Assembly (NCBI GenBank): GCA_964500675.1
Contig: CAZCNY010000009.1
Coordinates: 1 to 64,000, forward strand
Reading direction: 5' to 3'
Source: CAMLJR01 sp964500675
GTDB taxonomy: Bacteria > Pseudomonadota > Gammaproteobacteria > Pseudomonadales > CAMLJR01
DNA: 64,000 nt
The notes below the pieces were generated by a model. That model had not been told where the DNA came from. It did no database searches and saw only the letters and a program-made list of their open reading frames with translations. Positions 62,645-64,000 of this stretch are shown here, piece after piece (the first letter of the stretch is position 1; the number at the start of each line of letters is the position of its first letter). The position numbers and the translations under genes are program-made.

Positions 62645-64000
62645 TTAGCGCGAAATATCGCGCTTAAATGGCGGCAGCGAATCGAGCATCGCACGTCCGT
62701 ACTGTTTGCTGACGATACGGCGATCCAGCAAGGTGATGCGGCCGTTATCCGTTTCGCTGCGCAGCAAACGCCCGCTCGCCTGCACGAGCTTTAACGCCGC
62801 ATCGGGCACCGCGATCTCCATGAACGCGTTACCGCCGCGACTTTCTATCCATTCGGCGAGCGCGGCTTCAACGGGCTCATCGGGTACCGCGAACGGAATT
62901 TTCGCGATGATGACGTGCCGGCAATAATCGCCGGGCAGATCGACGCCTTCCGCGAAACTCGCGAGCCCGAAAATAATCGAGCCGTTGCCGCCGTCGATAC
63001 ACGCGCGATGGCGATTGAGCAATTCGTGCTTGCTCAACGTATCCTGTTGCAAAATCAATTGCTGCCATTGCGGATCGAGCGCCGCATACACTTCCTGCAT
63101 CTGTTTGCGCGACGCGAACAGCACGAGCGTACCCTCGTTGCGATCGAATAATTGCGGCAGCATCGCGATGAGCATATCGGTATGCTGCTGCGGATCGGTC
63201 GGATCGGCGCGCATCGGCGGCACCGACAACACGCCTGCAGACGCGTGATCGAATGGACTCGGCACCGCGATAAATTGCGCCTCGCGCGGCACGCCCGAGC
63301 GCACGATAAAACGCTCGAAACTCCCCAGCGCCGTCATCGTTGCCGAAGTCACGATCGCACCCGCGCAACGCGACCACAAATGTTGCATCAACGTATTCGC
63401 CGCGATGATCGGGCTGCAATGCAACGCGATATCGAAACCGCCCGCATTATTTTCATGCGCGACCAGCCAACGCGCACGCGGCGGCTTTTCATCGGCGCCA
63501 TCGCTCATGTAGTGAAACCACAATTCGCGATTGGCGTCCGCGCGTGAACGCAGCATCGCCAGCGCTGGCAACCAGCGTTCGGCCGCTTCGCGCTCGATAT
63601 TGCCGCCGTCGTCGAGCGCCTCTTCGAGCGCAGCAACGGCGCGTCCTAAACGTTCGCTCAACGCGTCGAATGCCGCGTGCAATTGCGCCGCGTGTTCGCG
63701 CAAAAACCCCGGCACGACGCCGTGCTCAAATCGATACTGCAATTTCCGCTCGACGCGATCGTCGCGGCGCTGACGCCATGGCGCCCGCGCGAACTCACCC
63801 GTGCTTCCTTCCGTCAACAACGCTTCGAGCGCGGGTCGTAGCGCCGATAATGCCTGCCGCAATTCGTGAATAAGCGACGGCACCACCTCCAGATTGCGCG
63901 CGAGACTGTCAGAACCGCCCAAATCAGCACTCGCACCAGCCAGCAATTTGATGCTTTGTTCAAGCCATTTATCGGTGGCGCGTAAGCGGCTCGAACACGC
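62645..64000 (-). CDS. dinG: DinG-like ATP-dependent DNA helicase, C-terminal part (truncated by window edge)
   Basis: The last 451 residues of a DinG/Rad3-family helicase; the frame stays open to base 64000, so the 5' end with Walker A and the iron-sulfur cysteines is outside. Helicase motifs III-VI are visible: GAIVTSATMTALGSFERF, GTLVLFASRKQM, IIFGLASFAEGVDLPGDYC, and QASGRLLRSETDNG. DinG-type helicases unwind R-loops and G-quadruplexes. The encoded part has normal C-terminal sequence up to the stop. Confidence 0.9.
   Translation of the reverse strand, partial: ACSSRLRATDKWLEQSIKLLAGASADLGGSDSLARNLEVVPSLIHELRQALSALRPALEALLTEGSTGEFARAPWRQRRDDRVERKLQYRFEHGVVPGFLREHAAQLHAAFDALSERLGRAVAALEEALDDGGNIEREAAERWLPALAMLRSRADANRELWFHYMSDGADEKPPRARWLVAHENNAGGFDIALHCSPIIAANTLMQHLWSRCAGAIVTSATMTALGSFERFIVRSGVPREAQFIAVPSPFDHASAGVLSVPPMRADPTDPQQHTDMLIAMLPQLFDRNEGTLVLFASRKQMQEVYAALDPQWQQLILQQDTLSKHELLNRHRACIDGGNGSIIFGLASFAEGVDLPGDYCRHVIIAKIPFAVPDEPVEAALAEWIESRGGNAFMEIAVPDAALKLVQASGRLLRSETDNGRITLLDRRIVSKQYGRAMLDSLPPFKRDISR

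Noticed and set aside
62608..62694. Longer start for YqcC
   Set aside because: It would overlap the 3' end of the dinG-like gene by 50 bases and adds residues unlike the family; the ATG at 62607 suffices.

Overview
The window is about 64 kb of a gammaproteobacterial chromosome. It is densely coded, roughly 55% GC by eye, and holds no tRNA, rRNA, IS element, prophage or CRISPR array that I could see. Gene content and gene order resemble Pseudomonadales/Cellvibrionales. Several blocks match the order I remember from Pseudomonas aeruginosa: msrQ-msrP-pssA-ilv, clpB-pgeF-rluD-bamD-pilSR-fimT, minor pilins-ispH-fkpB-lspA-ileS-ribF-murJ, and groEL-groES-fxsA-SDR-DUF481-ampG. Here they are fused into one continuous stretch. 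A species cannot be named from the sequence alone. || Layout. 1-8.1 kb: MsrPQ periplasmic methionine-sulfoxide repair, phosphatidylserine synthase, and branched-chain amino acid synthesis (ilvY/ilvC divergent, ilvIH), then an unusual 544-bp gene-free leader upstream of ilvI. 8.1-16.4 kb: a DUF4124 protein, clpB, pgeF, rluD, bamD, nadE. 16.6-28.3 kb: type IV pilus regulation and minor pilins (pilS, pilR, fimT; then fimU-pilV-pilW-pilX-pilY1-pilE on the minus strand). 28.4-44.1 kb: an essential-gene operon (ribF-ileS-lspA-fkpB-ispH), murJ, thpR, nudF, pyrB, an MsbA-type ABC exporter, a DUF2971 gene, sbcB and class I fumarase. 44.2-54.6 kb: a reading frame broken by an amber codon, a coiled-coil membrane protein, sodB, a glycine-zipper protein, a methyltransferase, groESL, fxsA, an SDR, a DUF481 protein, an alkyltransferase-like protein and an AmpG-type permease. 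54.6-64 kb: a MAPEG-family remnant, an orphan solute-binding protein, two tandem csrA genes, two multidomain sensor kinases, a FixJ-type regulator, yqcC and a 5'-truncated dinG-like helicase. || How the parts work together. The heat-shock genes carry readable control signals. groESL has a perfect CIRCE operator over a sigma70-type promoter plus a separate near-perfect sigma32 promoter, and clpB has a sigma32-like promoter at the end of the preceding gene. The pilus genes form a complete sensing-regulation-priming set around PilSR. The 55-62 kb segment looks like a signalling island combining phosphorelay proteins with CsrA-type post-transcriptional control. || Most interesting points: the ATG-free, palindrome-rich ilvI leader; the apparent in-place presence of an enteric-type ilvYC pair inside a Pseudomonas-type ilv-pssA block; the double groESL control; the duplicated csrA with a G9D change in one copy; two gene remnants (an amber-interrupted frame and an internally deleted MAPEG gene); and several short tandem or dispersed repeats.
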